64,000 nucleotides of DNA from an uncultured candidate division Zixibacteria bacterium (GTDB taxonomy: Bacteria > Zixibacteria > MSB-5A5 > GN15 > PGXB01), in the NCBI GenBank assembly GCA_937925655.1, contig CALAMC010000048.1, forward strand, positions 62,001 through 126,000, in the 5' to 3' direction. The notes below the pieces were generated by a model. It saw only the letters and a list, made by a program, of their open reading frames with translations, was not told the DNA's origin and made no database searches. Position 1 is the first letter of the stretch. Every line of letters begins with the position of its first letter. This document shows positions 1-9,141 of this stretch, piece by piece. The position numbers and the translations under genes were made by a program.

Positions 1-742
1 GCCTGTTAAGTATTCGTTCCAGCACTTTTTCGGTTTCGCGGGCCTTGTCCTCGTCACCCTCCAGACGGTACTGGTTTATATCCCGCACCAGAAATTCGAG
101 GTCTTCGGGATGCTCGACGGCGTACCACATTTCCATCTCCGCCCAGGACAGACCCTTTTCGTTAAACTTGTCGGCCACCTCGGAATAAATCCGCGGGGAA
201 CGCCAGTCGAAGTCGGCGAGGTTGACATGGTACTGCCCGGACATGCCGATCAGGTAGTAGCGCCCTTCGACCGTCGGGCCGAACACGGCGTCGGAGTTTT
301 TCAAAAGTTTGATGGCCATCTTGAGCATTTTGTCGTTCAGCGTCGGCGTCCGCGACCCGATGAAAATGACGTGCTTATAACCCCATTCGAAGCACTGGCG
401 GAAAACGGCATCCATTTTCAGGCCCCATCGTTCCGGCTCCAGTTTCTGAACCTTGAACTTTTCTTCCAGCGCCTTGACCTTTTTGCCGTTTAGTCGTCCG
501 GCCAGGTAATGCATGATCGTCTCGACCGATTTGCGGGTATGCGGGTAATCGGCATAGTACATATAGAAATCCGGGCCGGTGATATCGAGAATATTATTGA
601 TCGTGTCCGCGATGAAGGCCTGATGCAGATACGACAGAGCTTCCAATGAAAATTCGTCGCCCAAATTCAATTCGGAACCGTCTTCAGTAATCTCCTGAAT
701 GCAAACCGCCAGCGCCGTATCATTCTTCTTTTTAGTCGGCAT
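1..742 (-). CDS. DUF2064 / TIGR04282-like glycosyltransferase-fold protein (3' end missing)
   Basis: The frame opens with ATG at 742 (MPTKKKND...) and stays open to the window edge, giving 247 codons with no stop, so the C-terminus is missing. The diagnostic stretch is IGSRTPTLNDKM followed by DAVFGPTVEGRYYLIGM. It matches the G-D-x-P-x-L and GPxxDGGYYLIG motifs of the DUF2064 (rSAM/selenodomain-associated transferase 1) family, a nucleotide-sugar-transferase-like fold of unknown substrate. The second aspartate of the usual DGGYYLIG is Glu-Gly-Arg here. A purine-rich GGAAAAGGTAA lies just before the start. It is the last visible gene of the minus-strand train, 96 bp after ccdA. Family call fairly firm; function unknown. 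Confidence 0.7.
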   Translation of the reverse strand, partial: MPTKKKNDTALAVCIQEITEDGSELNLGDEFSLEALSYLHQAFIADTINNILDITGPDFYMYYADYPHTRKSVETIMHYLAGRLNGKKVKALEEKFKVQKLEPERWGLKMDAVFRQCFEWGYKHVIFIGSRTPTLNDKMLKMAIKLLKNSDAVFGPTVEGRYYLIGMSGQYHVNLADFDWRSPRIYSEVADKFNEKGLSWAEMEMWYAVEHPEDLEFLVRDINQYRLEGDEDKARETEKVLERILNR

Positions 743-838
743 TTACCTTTTCCATATAGTATGGCTGTTAATCTGCCCCAATATAAAACGGGCATTTACA
801 GCCGTCAACCGTGCGCAAGAATTTTTATGAAAATTAAT

Positions 839-1579
839 TTAGCCGATCGATTCAAGGGCCGGGAAAAATTCCAGGAGTTTGTTGGCGATTATATTAAGGA
901 GGTTGAAAAATATCAGGATCCCTATAACCATCAACAATACTCCGGAAATGATTTCTACCGCGCGGAAGTGACGTTTGATAAATCCGAAAAAGCCAATCAG
1001 GTAATTGAACAGCAGGGCGGTGAGAATGAATGGTATACCCAGTCCGGCCGAATAAAATGCCAGAAGAATAATGCCTTTTCCGACCGTCCCCTGGCTGGCC
1101 GCAACGGTCAGGATGGATCCGAGAATAGGACCGATACAGGGCGTCCAGCCAAAGGCGAAGGCCATGCCTATCAATATTGATCCAATGACGCCGAATTTCT
1201 TCTGCCCGGTGTGGAAGCGTTTTTCATAATTGAGCGCGCGAATTCTGAAAACGCCCGCCACGTGCAAACCGAACAGGAAAATCAGCACCCCGCCGACTTT
1301 ATTGAAAATGGCGATATTATCGCGCAACCAGCCGCCTACAAAGGAAGCCGACGCGCCCAGGGCGATAAATATCAGGGAAAACCCGATGACAAAGAAAATT
1401 GTATTTGTGGCGACCCGCCCCAGATGCGAGGAGGCCTTTTCACGATTGGTCAGATCGTCCAGCGAGACGCCGGAGATAAAGGATATATATCCGGGTATGA
1501 GCGGGAGAACGCACGGTGAAACGAACGATAACCCTCCGGCCAAAAAGGCGCTGAAATATCCGACGCTTTCCTCAAACAT
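839..1579 (-). CDS. ccdA: CcdA/DsbD-type transmembrane thiol-disulfide transporter
   Basis: The product is a 246-residue polytopic membrane protein. CcdA proteins carry reducing equivalents from cytoplasmic thioredoxin to periplasmic thiols for cytochrome c maturation or disulfide repair. The two reactive cysteines sit in the expected Pro-Cys settings: SPCVLPLIPG (C23, first membrane segment) and GWTPCIGPILGS (C148, fourth segment). About six hydrophobic segments are visible and length is typical. There is no DsbD N- or C-terminal thioredoxin domain, so this is the short CcdA form. A thioredoxin gene lies upstream in the same gene train at 4465-4791 and could be its electron donor (inference). 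The target of the electrons cannot be read from this window because no cytochrome c maturation genes are seen. Confidence 0.88.
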   Translation of the reverse strand: MFEESVGYFSAFLAGGLSFVSPCVLPLIPGYISFISGVSLDDLTNREKASSHLGRVATNTIFFVIGFSLIFIALGASASFVGGWLRDNIAIFNKVGGVLIFLFGLHVAGVFRIRALNYEKRFHTGQKKFGVIGSILIGMAFAFGWTPCIGPILGSILTVAASQGTVGKGIILLAFYSAGLGIPFILTALLFNYLIGFFGFIKRHFRAVEIISGVLLMVIGILIFFNLLNIIANKLLEFFPALESIG

Positions 1580-1643
1580 GGCAGTCCTCGATAAATATTT
1601 TGTTTAAACCGGAATAAATCAGGATTGGTTCCAAAGGCAAGCT

Positions 1644-2912
1644 TTATTTTTTTGCGGCAACGATACGGGGAAGTTCTTCTTTAAGTATTTCGTATATTTC
1701 TTCGCGGTCGATTTTATCGACAATATTTTTGGCCAGGCGTTCGCCCAAAAGCTCCACGAGGTAAGTACACATTCGCCGGATTTCTTCGGGCGCAATGACG
1801 GGGGCCGGAACCCCGGCCGTAGCCTTAAGCGGGCTGGTGTTCACCTCATCCGTTTCGATTTTTCCTATCTCCGATTCGAATTTCCTGCGTATCATGTTCT
1901 CCGCGGCTCGTGTCCCCCGGCGTTCACTTTCGGATGAAATCTGCTGCATTTCCTTTTTGAAATCGGAAATGAATTGGTCGACGCCGCCGGATATGGCATT
2001 CGGCGATTTGTCGTTTGACAGGGACGAGCCGATCGGCTCCAGAGAATCGGCCGGACGCGTAATCTTGAGGCTGGAGTCAGAATCATTGGGCTTGGCCCTG
2101 GTTGCGGATTCGCCGCCGGAGCCATCGCTTTGCATTTCATTTAAAAACCAGTCATAATCATGGTCGTCTTTTGGCTGGTCAGCCTGAACCGGCTCGGAAT
2201 TTTCTTTGGGGGCAGTCATACCATACTGGTCATTATCAATCTGAATCTTGGCCGATTCGCCCATGGAATCAGCCCTTTTAGGCGACTGCTGCTCATCGCG
2301 TATCAATAATGACTCCACCTTGCCGGTAATGTTTAATTCTTCTTTGTCGCCATTGGCATGCTGGACTATATCAAAGGCATCTTTCCCCGCGGCCTTGGCC
2401 GCTTTGGTGAGATTCCGGGAGGTCCAGGTCTGATTCATGACCTCTGATTCCTCGACTTCGATTTCGTCCATTCCCAGCGCGGCATCCAGAAGTTCATCAT
2501 TGACCGCCCCTTCGCCGAACGGGCTTGATTCGGTTATTTTTTCCGGAAGCGGGGCATCGCCGACACCGACAAAGGTAGATACTTTGCTTAAAAAATCTGA
2601 AGGCTCAAACGGCCGTGGCAGGATAACTTCCGGTGGATATGGAACCGGATTGCCGCCGGGATCTTCGATTAACAAAAGCGGTATGCTGGAAGTGGCCTTG
2701 TTGTCGCTTAGAGCATCGTAGAGATAACTGCCGTCATCATCCCGAATATCGGCGCCAATAATAACCAGATTCGGTTGTTCGGAAATAATCAGCGACTTGG
2801 CCTTGTTGCCGGCCGAACAACTGATGACATCGAAGCCGTTCTGATGCAATATAGACTCGGCGATATTACGAATGGCATCCGATTTTTCCGCGACAAGGAC
2901 TTTTTTCCGCAT
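1644..2912 (-). CDS. degenerate receiver-domain (pseudo-response regulator) protein
   Basis: The product has 422 residues. Residues 1-120 have the receiver (CheY-like) pattern: KKVLVAEKSD, NLVIIGADIRDDDG, IPLLLIED and LPRPFEPSDF. Aligned to CheY, the phosphorylated Asp57 is Gly53, the acidic pair is Glu9-Lys10, and Lys109 is Arg. Phosphorylation in the usual way is therefore unlikely. Residues about 125-350 are a hydrophilic, low-complexity linker rich in Asp, Glu and Ser. The last 50 residues (RRMCTYLVELLGERLAKNIVDKI...) form a predicted helical domain. There is no DNA-binding or enzymatic output domain. It follows the rhomboid gene by 14 bp, so the two are probably cotranscribed. Specific role unknown; a scaffold or protein-interaction regulator is an inference. 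Confidence 0.7.
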   Translation of the reverse strand: MRKKVLVAEKSDAIRNIAESILHQNGFDVISCSAGNKAKSLIISEQPNLVIIGADIRDDDGSYLYDALSDNKATSSIPLLLIEDPGGNPVPYPPEVILPRPFEPSDFLSKVSTFVGVGDAPLPEKITESSPFGEGAVNDELLDAALGMDEIEVEESEVMNQTWTSRNLTKAAKAAGKDAFDIVQHANGDKEELNITGKVESLLIRDEQQSPKRADSMGESAKIQIDNDQYGMTAPKENSEPVQADQPKDDHDYDWFLNEMQSDGSGGESATRAKPNDSDSSLKITRPADSLEPIGSSLSNDKSPNAISGGVDQFISDFKKEMQQISSESERRGTRAAENMIRRKFESEIGKIETDEVNTSPLKATAGVPAPVIAPEEIRRMCTYLVELLGERLAKNIVDKIDREEIYEILKEELPRIVAAKK

Positions 2913-2926
2913 AATAAGCCTTCCGC

Positions 2927-3745
2927 CTATTTATCTTCCCCGGACAAAATTTGGCTGGCATTTTCCAAAAACTTGCGATCGTCTTTGGAAATATTTTCGA
3001 TACCAACCTCGTTTATTTTATCCAGGATAGCATCGACTCTTTTCATTATATCTTCGGCTTTTTGACGCCGTTTCTCCAGTTTAGCGGTTTTTCTTCTGAA
3101 CCGCAAGGATTTAATCCACCTGGTTATGGCCGTAAGTCGCCAGTCGAGCTTAAGATAAATCAGGCCCACAACCGCCCCGCCCAAATGCGCCAGGTGAGCC
3201 ACATTGGTTCCGGAAAAAAAGAATGTCAGGATTGCAAAAAAGGGAATGGCATAACGGACTCGCATCGGGAACATGAAGAAGATTAACAGGTAACGGTCGG
3301 GAAATAATAGCCAGTAGGCCGCCAGGATACCATAAATCGCGCCCGACGCGCCGACTATGGTATTGACCGAATTATAATTGAATATCAGCGAAAACAACGC
3401 CCCGCCTAATCCGCACAGCAGGTAATATTTCAGAAAATTTTTGGAACCCCAGCGATACTCGATTTCCGTGCCAAACATCCACAGCGCGAACATGTTAAAA
3501 AACAGGTGAAACAACCCCCCATGAAGAAACATATAGGTCAGTGGTTGAAATAGGTAGTTGGGGAAGTCTTTATAAAACAGGTGGGGGGTTAAACCAAAGA
3601 AACCAGTGATCGCTCTTGAGCCAAGTATCTGACCCAGAAAGACCACCGTATTGATAATTACCAAATACTTGATGATCGGGCTTATAGAACCAGGACCGAT
3701 TCGCATCGAACCAATCCCGCCTGAAAATCCATTATCGAGCCTCAT
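2927..3745 (-). CDS. rhomboid family intramembrane serine protease
   Basis: The product has 272 residues with about six membrane segments between residues 22 and 205. Rhomboids cut transmembrane substrates inside the membrane with a Ser-His dyad. The nucleophile is in GASGAIYG (Ser134), the partner is in AHLAHLGG (His187), and the HLFFN oxyanion/stabilising motif is at 80-84. All catalytic features are intact. The C-terminal tail (about 205-272) is basic and then acidic, with a short segment ending ISKDDRKFLENASQ, as seen in many rhomboids of the Bacteroidetes side. It lies between the CoA-binding/thioredoxin genes and the degenerate receiver gene, all on the minus strand. Substrate unknown. 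Confidence 0.9.
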   Translation of the reverse strand: MRLDNGFSGGIGSMRIGPGSISPIIKYLVIINTVVFLGQILGSRAITGFFGLTPHLFYKDFPNYLFQPLTYMFLHGGLFHLFFNMFALWMFGTEIEYRWGSKNFLKYYLLCGLGGALFSLIFNYNSVNTIVGASGAIYGILAAYWLLFPDRYLLIFFMFPMRVRYAIPFFAILTFFFSGTNVAHLAHLGGAVVGLIYLKLDWRLTAITRWIKSLRFRRKTAKLEKRRQKAEDIMKRVDAILDKINEVGIENISKDDRKFLENASQILSGEDK

Positions 3746-3909
3746 TTATCAACCTATCGGCATATTTTCAATACGTCTTAATAGTTCATAATTTATACAA
3801 CTCGAACCGTCTGTCAACCGCAAGAACTTCATAAAAATATGCCTTATGTGATATCATCGGAATCTTTTTTGTTTTTATCATCCGACCGGATGCGACAGGA
3901 TTCGCTGAC

Positions 3910-4005
3910 TCATGTCTTGATTCCCAATTTCGGCAAGATAAATCGGAGCAAAGCATACCAAACGATAATAAAAATCAATAGAAATATTATATCATAGAAA
4001 TCCAT
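3910..4005 (-). CDS. putative 31-residue single-span membrane peptide
   Basis: This short frame starts with ATG at 4005, inside the last codons of the CoA-binding protein gene, and reads MDFYDIIFLLIFIIVWYA... to LGIKT. It has one strongly hydrophobic segment (about residues 5-24) followed by a basic end, the usual shape of a small inner-membrane peptide. A good ribosome-binding site, AGGGGAG, lies 6 bases before the ATG, and the start overlaps the upstream stop codon region, as in translational coupling. No homologue is recognised. It could be chance coding in an AT-rich stretch; the binding site is the main support. Confidence 0.4.
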   Translation of the reverse strand: MDFYDIIFLLIFIIVWYALLRFILPKLGIKT

Positions 4006-4462
4006 CTTTGGCTCCCCTTTTCTGACCCATTAATCGGCCGTGTTCTTTAAACATGCAGCGATCCATAACCATTACTAACCCAGCCTTTTCGCCCGCCCGA
4101 AAGGCCTCGTAAGATATAACCGTTTCCTGCAACCAAACCGCCTTGGCGCCAATCGCGATGGCTTCTTTAACGATGCCGATTGCGGCCTCCGGTTTGCGAA
4201 AAACATCGACAATATCTATTCTGTCCGGAATCGTTTGAAGGTCAGCATAGGCTTTTTGTTCCATAATTTCTTTTTCCTTGGGGTTGACGGGTATAACTTT
4301 ATAACCCCATGTCTCAAGGTACTTGGCAACACTGTACGACGGCCGGTCGGGATTAGGTGACATCCCAACCACCGCGATTGTTCGGGATTCACCCAAAAGA
4401 TTTATTATAGTATGATCATCCGGGTTTTTCCAGCCTCCCCCGACGCCATCGTAAATCGGCAT
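3992..4462 (-). CDS. CoA-binding protein (YccU family)
   Basis: The product has 156 residues and is a single Rossmann CoA-binding domain. The nucleotide-binding segment is TIAVVGMSPNPDRPSYSVAKYL, followed by GYKVIPVNPKEKEI, the MDRCMFKEHGRL ending and the VWLQETV strand, all standard for the YccU family. It matches the N-terminal CoA-binding part of succinyl-CoA synthetase-like proteins but lacks the ligase parts. It lies 2 bp after the thioredoxin gene, so they are cotranscribed. The exact role of the family is not established; binding of CoA or acyl-CoA is the safe statement. Length is normal. Confidence 0.85.
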   Translation of the reverse strand: MPIYDGVGGGWKNPDDHTIINLLGESRTIAVVGMSPNPDRPSYSVAKYLETWGYKVIPVNPKEKEIMEQKAYADLQTIPDRIDIVDVFRKPEAAIGIVKEAIAIGAKAVWLQETVISYEAFRAGEKAGLVMVMDRCMFKEHGRLMGQKRGAKDGFL

Positions 4463-4464
4463 GA

Positions 4465-4791
4465 TTATTTCAATACCCGGGATAACCGGTCGATCAGTTG
4501 TGCCTTGGGTATGGCTCCGACTACCTGATCGACCACTTTACCTTGTTTAAAAAACAGCAGGGACGGAATCGACATGATGCCGAATTTCGCCGCCATTCTC
4601 TGGTTATTATCAACGTCCACTTTGGCAATTTTAACCTTGCCATCATATTCAATGGCCACTTCCTCCAGTATCGGCGCGATCATTTTGCATGGCCCGCACC
4701 AAGTTGCCCAGAAATCCACGACCACCGGGATATTGGCTTTGACCACTTCACTGTCGAAGGTATCGTCGGTTACGGCAACAGGCTTACTCAT
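4465..4791 (-). CDS. trxA: thioredoxin
   Basis: The product has 108 residues and the canonical active site WCGPC at residues 31-35, preceded by VVVDFWAT. The cis-proline loop is SIPSLLFF. It is a cytoplasmic disulfide reductase. An AGGAG ribosome-binding site lies 7 bases before the ATG. It sits 43 bp after the giant activase gene and 2 bp before the CoA-binding protein gene. CcdA further along the same strand could receive its electrons, and the redox-active activase could be a client; both are inferences from position only. Confidence 0.95.
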   Translation of the reverse strand: MSKPVAVTDDTFDSEVVKANIPVVVDFWATWCGPCKMIAPILEEVAIEYDGKVKIAKVDVDNNQRMAAKFGIMSIPSLLFFKQGKVVDQVVGAIPKAQLIDRLSRVLK

Positions 4792-4834
4792 CAGTCATCT
4801 CCTGCAAGTTAATGTTTATTGAAGATTATAAACG

Positions 4835-7800
4835 TCATCTGTTTTTATTTGTTCCCATTCGGACTTCGCCCCGATGCCGTCCCCGCACCTGATCGACAAA
4901 GGCCTCGATACGCGTTTCCTCGCCGCTATCCTGAAGGCCTTCGTAGCTGATATTAAGCCAGGGCAGGTTATCGAGATCGGCGGAGACTTTTCGCGACAGG
5001 GACGAGACAATTGTCCCGGGCATGCAATTAAAAGGCATGCTGTTGACAATTCCGGCCGCACCTTCAAGAACGAGGTCGATAGCTTTTCCGATCGACAGCA
5101 CCGCCTCACCGCGGACCGAAACCGGCAGATATGGCTCGGCCAGCTTTATGACCTTTTCCACCGCGGTTTCATGCGGAATGGAAAATCCTTCGCAAAACAG
5201 TTTTTCCAACCGGTGCTCGGTCCGATGTTGATATATCTGTTGCATAAAACCTGCCACCCAATCCTTCCACCGACGGTTGTATCGGGCGTCCAGCCGGAAA
5301 GTGTACGTTGTATAATTGACCCATTCGGCAAATGAGGCCAGACGCACTTCGGCTCCGAGCGCCTCCAGTTTCGTAATCAAATGATTATTCGAAAAGCGGT
5401 TATTGCGCAGGTAAATCTCGCCGACGACACCTATTATAGGCCGCCCGACCGGGTCGCGCGGAATACGGGCAAATTCAAGTGCGGCTTCTTGAGCCAGAGC
5501 ATTCAGGTCATTTCCCTTAATAATGTATTCCTGCATCCGGTTCAAGTACTTGTAATACGTTCGTTCGGTTTGTCCCTTTTTGATTTCATACGGACGACAA
5601 CGGTACAACATTTTCTGAAGGCCGTCGACGAAAACTATCCCCATCCACCCGGTCTTGCGAAAATCCGAATTATTGAGCCCGAAATCGGAATAGGATGTTT
5701 CGGAATTGGGTGAGTAAATCGGGATTTCCTGGTAACCCAATTCATCGAGGATAATGCGATGGTACTGGCTGTACTGCCCGAAACGGCACGGTCCGTTGGC
5801 CCCCGGCATAAAGAAAACGGCTTTGCCGGGATCGAAATTCTCGCTGTGAAGTTTTTTTATCATGTCGCCGGTCGTCACGACGCATGGGAAACATTCCTTG
5901 CCCGAAGTGAATTTTTTGCCATAATGCAGACTCATTTCATCCGGCTCGTCCATAACCTCGGCCATTACTCCGGATTTGCGAAAGGCGGCCGCGACGGCAT
6001 AAGCATGGTCGCACATATTGGGGATATAAATGATTTTTTCCGACGGTGAAAATTTCTTCATTCGGGGCTTATAATCGGTCGCAGGCGCCTGGAAACGATA
6101 AAACCTCAAGGAATCGATAAAGGCCTCCACCCGCGTGATCATCCCGGCGTCGGCCGAATGCTCATCAAGTTCCAACTGCAAATAGGGTTTGCCGCTCATC
6201 TGCCGGCGGAAGAAATGAGTGATAAATGAGTCCGGCCCACAGCCAAACGAAGTTAAATAAACCGCAAACAGGTTGGGGTGTTCCCGAATGTATTTGGCCG
6301 CCGCCAGTATCTTGCGACCATAAAGCCAGTACATCGTATCAAGTTCCTCGGTGCGTAATTCCAGCGGTAAAAAATCCATCGGGATAACACGCCAGTTCAT
6401 ATTACGAATTTTGGCGGGTATTTCCAGAGACAAACGTCGGTCAAAACCATTGTAGGGGCGGCTGATTATAACCATGCACTTTTCATCGGCTTTCAACTCA
6501 CCGATGACCCTTTTGCCCTCTTCAAGCAAGCTCTGGCGAAATAAAAGATAGGCCCGATTGGCCCGGGTTAAGGCCTTCCCGACCTCCCGCTCACTTAAAC
6601 CCATAGTTTTACTGACGTCCCGTAACTGATTAATCATAATGGCCTTATCCGAGTCGATTCGGATTGGCCTGCCGATGAATTTTATCCCCGCCGCCGCAAA
6701 ATCAAACTTGGCGGATACCGTGTTCGAAATAGATTGCACATAGGGGCAAATATAGCTGCCTTGTTCATCCTGCCGACTCTGCGTATATTTTATGATTCCG
6801 GGCAGGAAGATATAATCCACCCTTTTATTGATTAAATTGTCCACGTGGCCAAAGGCGATTTTAATCGGAAAACAGGTTTCCGCCTCGAATTTCTCCAGCG
6901 AGCTCTCGACAATTTCATGATTGGACAAGTCACTGGTAATCACTTCAAACCCGAGCGACTCGAAAAAGGCCTTCCAGTAGGGGAAAAATTCAAAAAAATG
7001 AAGAACCCGGGGAATACCAACCCGTCCCCTTGATCCGTTATCTATGTCCACGTCGATATATCGTCGCATTAACTGACGCATGCGGAAATTAAAATGATCG
7101 GGTATTTTGGTTTTGGCTATATTCTGCCTTACGTCATACTTTTCGCAGCGACTGCCGTAATACAAAGGCTCTTCACCCTCCACCTCAACCTTTCGAATAT
7201 CGCACAGGTTGGAACAATCAGTGCAGGGGAAAGTAGTTATACTGTATTTTCGTTTGGAAATGTCGAAACCCTTGAATTTGCTGCCCGCGCCGGAATCAGT
7301 TTCCATAGCCAGAATGGCCGCCCCGATGGCCCCTGTAATATCATGATGTGGCGGCACCGTAATTTTTTTACCGGTAAGCTTTTCAAAGGCGGCGACCACC
7401 CCCTTGTTCCAGGCGACGCCGCCCTGGAAAAAGATATTATTCCCGATTCTGCGGTCGCCCACGACGCGGGTCAGATAATTGGATGCTATTGAATAAGCCA
7501 ATCCCGCGACCAAGTCATCGGTGGCCGCCCCGGCCCGTTGATGACCGACCAGGTCCGATTCCATGAACACGGTGCATCGTTCGCCGCAACCGACCGGACA
7601 TTTGGCGGAAAGAGCCCGATCGCCGAATTCCCGTTCTATGTTTATTTCCAATTTTTCTGCCTGTTCCTGCAAGAATGATCCGGTTCCGGCGGCGCAGGCT
7701 TTATTCATTTCAAAATCAATAACCGTTTTGTTATTGAGCGATATATACTTGGAGTCTTGTCCACCAATTTCGAAGATGGTGTCAACGTCAGGGTCTATAT

Positions 7801-9031
7801 TGATGGCGGCTGTTGCCTGGGCGGTAATCTCATTTTTTACTATATCAGCGCCCACGAAATCACCGGTCAAATAGCGGCCGGAACCAGTGGTTCCGACCCC
7901 AACAACCTTGACCCCGTTGCCCACTTCGGCGCCGATTTCGGATAGGCCGCGACGAATAGCCTCGATGGGTCGGCCCTCGGTCATAAGATAACGGCGGGCT
8001 ACGACATTCTTTTTCCGATCAATTAAAACGACATTGGTCGAAAGCGACCCGACATCTATGCCCAGATAAACTTCGAGATTATCCAGGCTTTCCCGATAGC
8101 GCTGGCGGGTAATATTATAATATTTGTTATCTGGATAATCGAAAGTCAGCGCCTCGCGAGAGCTTTTGGGTACACCCCTGTATTTCAAATAGCCGGCTAT
8201 TTTCTCCGGCATAATTTTAATTCCCTCCTCATCGGGTTCGGCCATAACCAGCCGGGCCGCGCCAATCGCACCCATTACATTAAAATATTCCGGTATAACC
8301 AGTTCGCCCGGATTTAATTCCAAAATATCGGTGAAGGCGCGAATAACTCCCGGATTGGCCGCAACGCCACCTTCAAAGGCAATCGGTTTCTCGAATTTTT
8401 TGCCCCTGGCGATGGCGCTTTTAAAATTACGTGCGACGGCATAGCACAGTCCCGCCACGATATCAAAATCCGGAGTTGCAATCTGTTGGAGATGAATCAT
8501 ATCGGATTTGGCAAAAACCGAGCACCGGCCGGCGATTCGGGGAGGGTTGGATGATTTCAACGCCATTTTGCCGAATTCATCGTCAATGGATATTTTCAAC
8601 CGTCCCGCCTGCTGGTCAAGAAATGAACCTGTCCCGGCGGCACACAAATTATTCATCCCGAAATCGACAACCGTCCTTTGTTCGGGATCCAAAAGGAGAA
8701 ATTTGGAATCCTCGCCGCCCATCTCAATGACCGTTCTGACTTCTGGGGCGACCAGATAATTGGCCGCCGCCAGAGAAGGAATTTCGCCGAAAAATCGTCC
8801 GCCGAGAATGCTGCACCCGGTCCGGCCACCGATCCCGGTGAAACCGACCTTGACAGGATAGTGGAGAAAATCCTTAAATTCGAGGGTCAATAACGACTTA
8901 AGGGTCTGGTAGGGACGCCCATGATAACGGCGGTACAAGGTCTTTATAATCTCACCAGATTGGCCGACAGCGGCCAGCTTGACTGAAACCGAACCGATAT
9001 CAATCCCTAATGTCAGTTTGCTGAAATCCAT
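4835..9031 (-). CDS. giant BadF/BcrA-type activase with two ATPase domains and DUF2229/HgdB-like part
   Basis: The product has 1,398 residues. Two tandem ASKHA-fold ATPase domains of the acyl-CoA dehydratase activase type are visible. Domain 1 (about 1-290) has GIDIGSVSVKLAAV, GGEDSKFL and CAAGTGSFLDQQ. Domain 2 (about 317-575) has GIDVGSLSTNVVLI, GGQDSKYIS and CAAGTGSFLQEQ. Each has the Cys that in HgdC/BcrA ligates the shared 4Fe-4S cluster. From about 600 on follow a Cys-rich TTFPCTDCSNLCDI segment, a DUF2229 domain and an HgdB-like region with GKECFPCVVTTGD. In related systems the activase injects an electron into a 2-hydroxyacyl-CoA dehydratase using ATP. Fused proteins of this kind occur in anaerobes, but their substrate is unknown. 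It starts the minus-strand gene train, divergent from dtd. Confidence 0.87.
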   Translation of the reverse strand: MDFSKLTLGIDIGSVSVKLAAVGQSGEIIKTLYRRYHGRPYQTLKSLLTLEFKDFLHYPVKVGFTGIGGRTGCSILGGRFFGEIPSLAAANYLVAPEVRTVIEMGGEDSKFLLLDPEQRTVVDFGMNNLCAAGTGSFLDQQAGRLKISIDDEFGKMALKSSNPPRIAGRCSVFAKSDMIHLQQIATPDFDIVAGLCYAVARNFKSAIARGKKFEKPIAFEGGVAANPGVIRAFTDILELNPGELVIPEYFNVMGAIGAARLVMAEPDEEGIKIMPEKIAGYLKYRGVPKSSREALTFDYPDNKYYNITRQRYRESLDNLEVYLGIDVGSLSTNVVLIDRKKNVVARRYLMTEGRPIEAIRRGLSEIGAEVGNGVKVVGVGTTGSGRYLTGDFVGADIVKNEITAQATAAINIDPDVDTIFEIGGQDSKYISLNNKTVIDFEMNKACAAGTGSFLQEQAEKLEINIEREFGDRALSAKCPVGCGERCTVFMESDLVGHQRAGAATDDLVAGLAYSIASNYLTRVVGDRRIGNNIFFQGGVAWNKGVVAAFEKLTGKKITVPPHHDITGAIGAAILAMETDSGAGSKFKGFDISKRKYSITTFPCTDCSNLCDIRKVEVEGEEPLYYGSRCEKYDVRQNIAKTKIPDHFNFRMRQLMRRYIDVDIDNGSRGRVGIPRVLHFFEFFPYWKAFFESLGFEVITSDLSNHEIVESSLEKFEAETCFPIKIAFGHVDNLINKRVDYIFLPGIIKYTQSRQDEQGSYICPYVQSISNTVSAKFDFAAAGIKFIGRPIRIDSDKAIMINQLRDVSKTMGLSEREVGKALTRANRAYLLFRQSLLEEGKRVIGELKADEKCMVIISRPYNGFDRRLSLEIPAKIRNMNWRVIPMDFLPLELRTEELDTMYWLYGRKILAAAKYIREHPNLFAVYLTSFGCGPDSFITHFFRRQMSGKPYLQLELDEHSADAGMITRVEAFIDSLRFYRFQAPATDYKPRMKKFSPSEKIIYIPNMCDHAYAVAAAFRKSGVMAEVMDEPDEMSLHYGKKFTSGKECFPCVVTTGDMIKKLHSENFDPGKAVFFMPGANGPCRFGQYSQYHRIILDELGYQEIPIYSPNSETSYSDFGLNNSDFRKTGWMGIVFVDGLQKMLYRCRPYEIKKGQTERTYYKYLNRMQEYIIKGNDLNALAQEAALEFARIPRDPVGRPIIGVVGEIYLRNNRFSNNHLITKLEALGAEVRLASFAEWVNYTTYTFRLDARYNRRWKDWVAGFMQQIYQHRTEHRLEKLFCEGFSIPHETAVEKVIKLAEPYLPVSVRGEAVLSIGKAIDLVLEGAAGIVNSMPFNCMPGTIVSSLSRKVSADLDNLPWLNISYEGLQDSGEETRIEAFVDQVRGRHRGEVRMGTNKNR

Positions 9032-9141
9032 TTCTACCCCACTCTTGTGCTGCCTTTGCTGAAAATAACAATTGTGAGTATGACGCGCAATTATAATTGT
9101 TTGAGATTATACTTAAGGATACTATATTCCGCCGGGAAAAT

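Noticed and set aside
4835..9031. Frameshifted or duplicated activase
   Set aside because: The two ATPase domains are both complete, differ in sequence and lie in one uninterrupted frame, as in known fused family members.
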